Positions 32,556 to 32,796 of a DNA stretch of 32,796 bases are shown here, in pieces (the first letter of the stretch is position 1; the number at the start of each line of letters is the position of its first letter). The translations under genes were made by a program, and so were the position numbers. The notes under the pieces were generated by a model. It had not been told where the DNA came from, ran no database searches, and saw only the letters and a list, made by a program, of their open reading frames with translations. Origin of the DNA: an uncultured bacterium (GTDB lineage Bacteria > Bdellovibrionota_C > UBA2361 > JANWWW01); contig CALHSA010000024.1 of assembly GCA_938038205.1 (NCBI GenBank), positions 1 through 32,796 of the forward strand. Direction: 5' to 3'.

Positions 32556-32796
32556 TCCCCTCCTGAAGGGATAAAATACACTTCGGATTTTTTATTGTCT
32601 TTTGAATATACAAAATCAACAAGTTCATTGTAGGTTGTATCCTCGGTGTAATTAAATTCAATACCGGCATCCTTCTCTAATTTATGCTCTACTTGGGATG
32701 GAAGGGTGTTGCCCTGTTTAAGCTGTCTGGCCCTATTTACTAAAGTTGTTGCGAATTCCAAATTTTTTAACACTAGATTAAAAGTCTCTCTATCTT
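32552..32796 (-). CDS. Probable RNA polymerase omega subunit, cut by window edge
   Basis: The frame is open to the window end, so the start may lie outside; the first usable codon inside is GTG at 32773. The segment ETFNLVLKNLEFATTLVNRA followed by RQLKQG fits the omega pattern (T.E..L..V.NRFELV..AAKRARQL..G). The remainder (about 45 residues) is less conserved, as in other omega proteins. Omega helps assemble RNA polymerase and binds ppGpp in some bacteria. The identification is by eye and short, so it stays tentative. Confidence 0.45.
   Translation of the reverse strand, partial: DRETFNLVLKNLEFATTLVNRARQLKQGNTLPSQVEHKLEKDAGIEFNYTEDTTYNELVDFVYSKDNKKSEVYFIPSGGD

Overview
The window is from a low-GC, diderm (Gram-negative type) bacterium that I cannot place in a phylum from sequence alone. 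Evidence for two membranes: a Tol-Pal TolB, a lipoprotein-like thioredoxin, a type IV pilin-like protein and the export core of a type III secretion system (T3SS). Housekeeping genes are complete, use the standard code and look vertically inherited. The layout is extremely compact: almost all same-strand neighbours overlap or abut, and five of six convergent gene pairs overlap at their 3' ends. I see no intrinsic terminators and no phage, insertion sequence or CRISPR. Shine-Dalgarno sequences are scarce. Instead a TAnnnT-like -10 hexamer often ends 6-7 bases before the start codon, which suggests leaderless mRNAs.

Layout. 1-290: non-coding leader and an initiator tRNA with its own promoter. 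354-2087 (minus): bL31, a lipoprotein-like thioredoxin without a usual start codon, and an unknown anchored protein. 2160-3163 (plus): a small secreted Kazal-like protein and a reduced aspartate-semialdehyde-dehydrogenase/USG-1-like protein. 3150-7245 (minus): cysteine desulfurase, MnmA, RNase III and Der, a tRNA-thiolation and RNA/ribosome-maturation operon. 7299-8327 (plus): an unknown small protein, a helix-hairpin-helix protein and a prepilin. 8324-9595 (minus) TolB and 9603-10271 (plus) UbiE/MenG are divergent with only 7 bases between start codons. 10248-11600 (minus) Ffh. 11676-12317 (plus) a helical unknown. 12292-13758 (minus) cofactor-independent phosphoglycerate mutase. 13775-21176 (plus): ComF-like, then MazG, NYN-like, DnaB, an unknown, AccB, AccC, a secreted unknown and a membrane-anchored J-domain protein. 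21200-26014 (minus): a glycan operon with two GT4 glycosyltransferases, a GT-C membrane glycosyltransferase and a flippase-like membrane protein. 26040-32555 (plus): a membrane protein, then SctI-like, a stalk-position protein, SctR, SctS, SctT, half of SctU, a large histidine kinase and the other half of SctU. 32552-32796 (minus): probably the start of RNA polymerase omega, cut by the window edge.

Most striking is the export-switch protein SctU/FlhB. Normally this is one polypeptide that cuts itself at an Asn-Pro-Thr-His loop. Here the membrane part (28903-29532) stops exactly where that Asn would be. The cytoplasmic part (32313-32555) is a separate 80-residue gene beginning at the equivalent of the Pro, and a 926-residue sensor kinase gene lies between them. 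The gene is therefore pre-cut, so the usual autocleavage cannot occur, and the kinase is translationally coupled to the membrane half.
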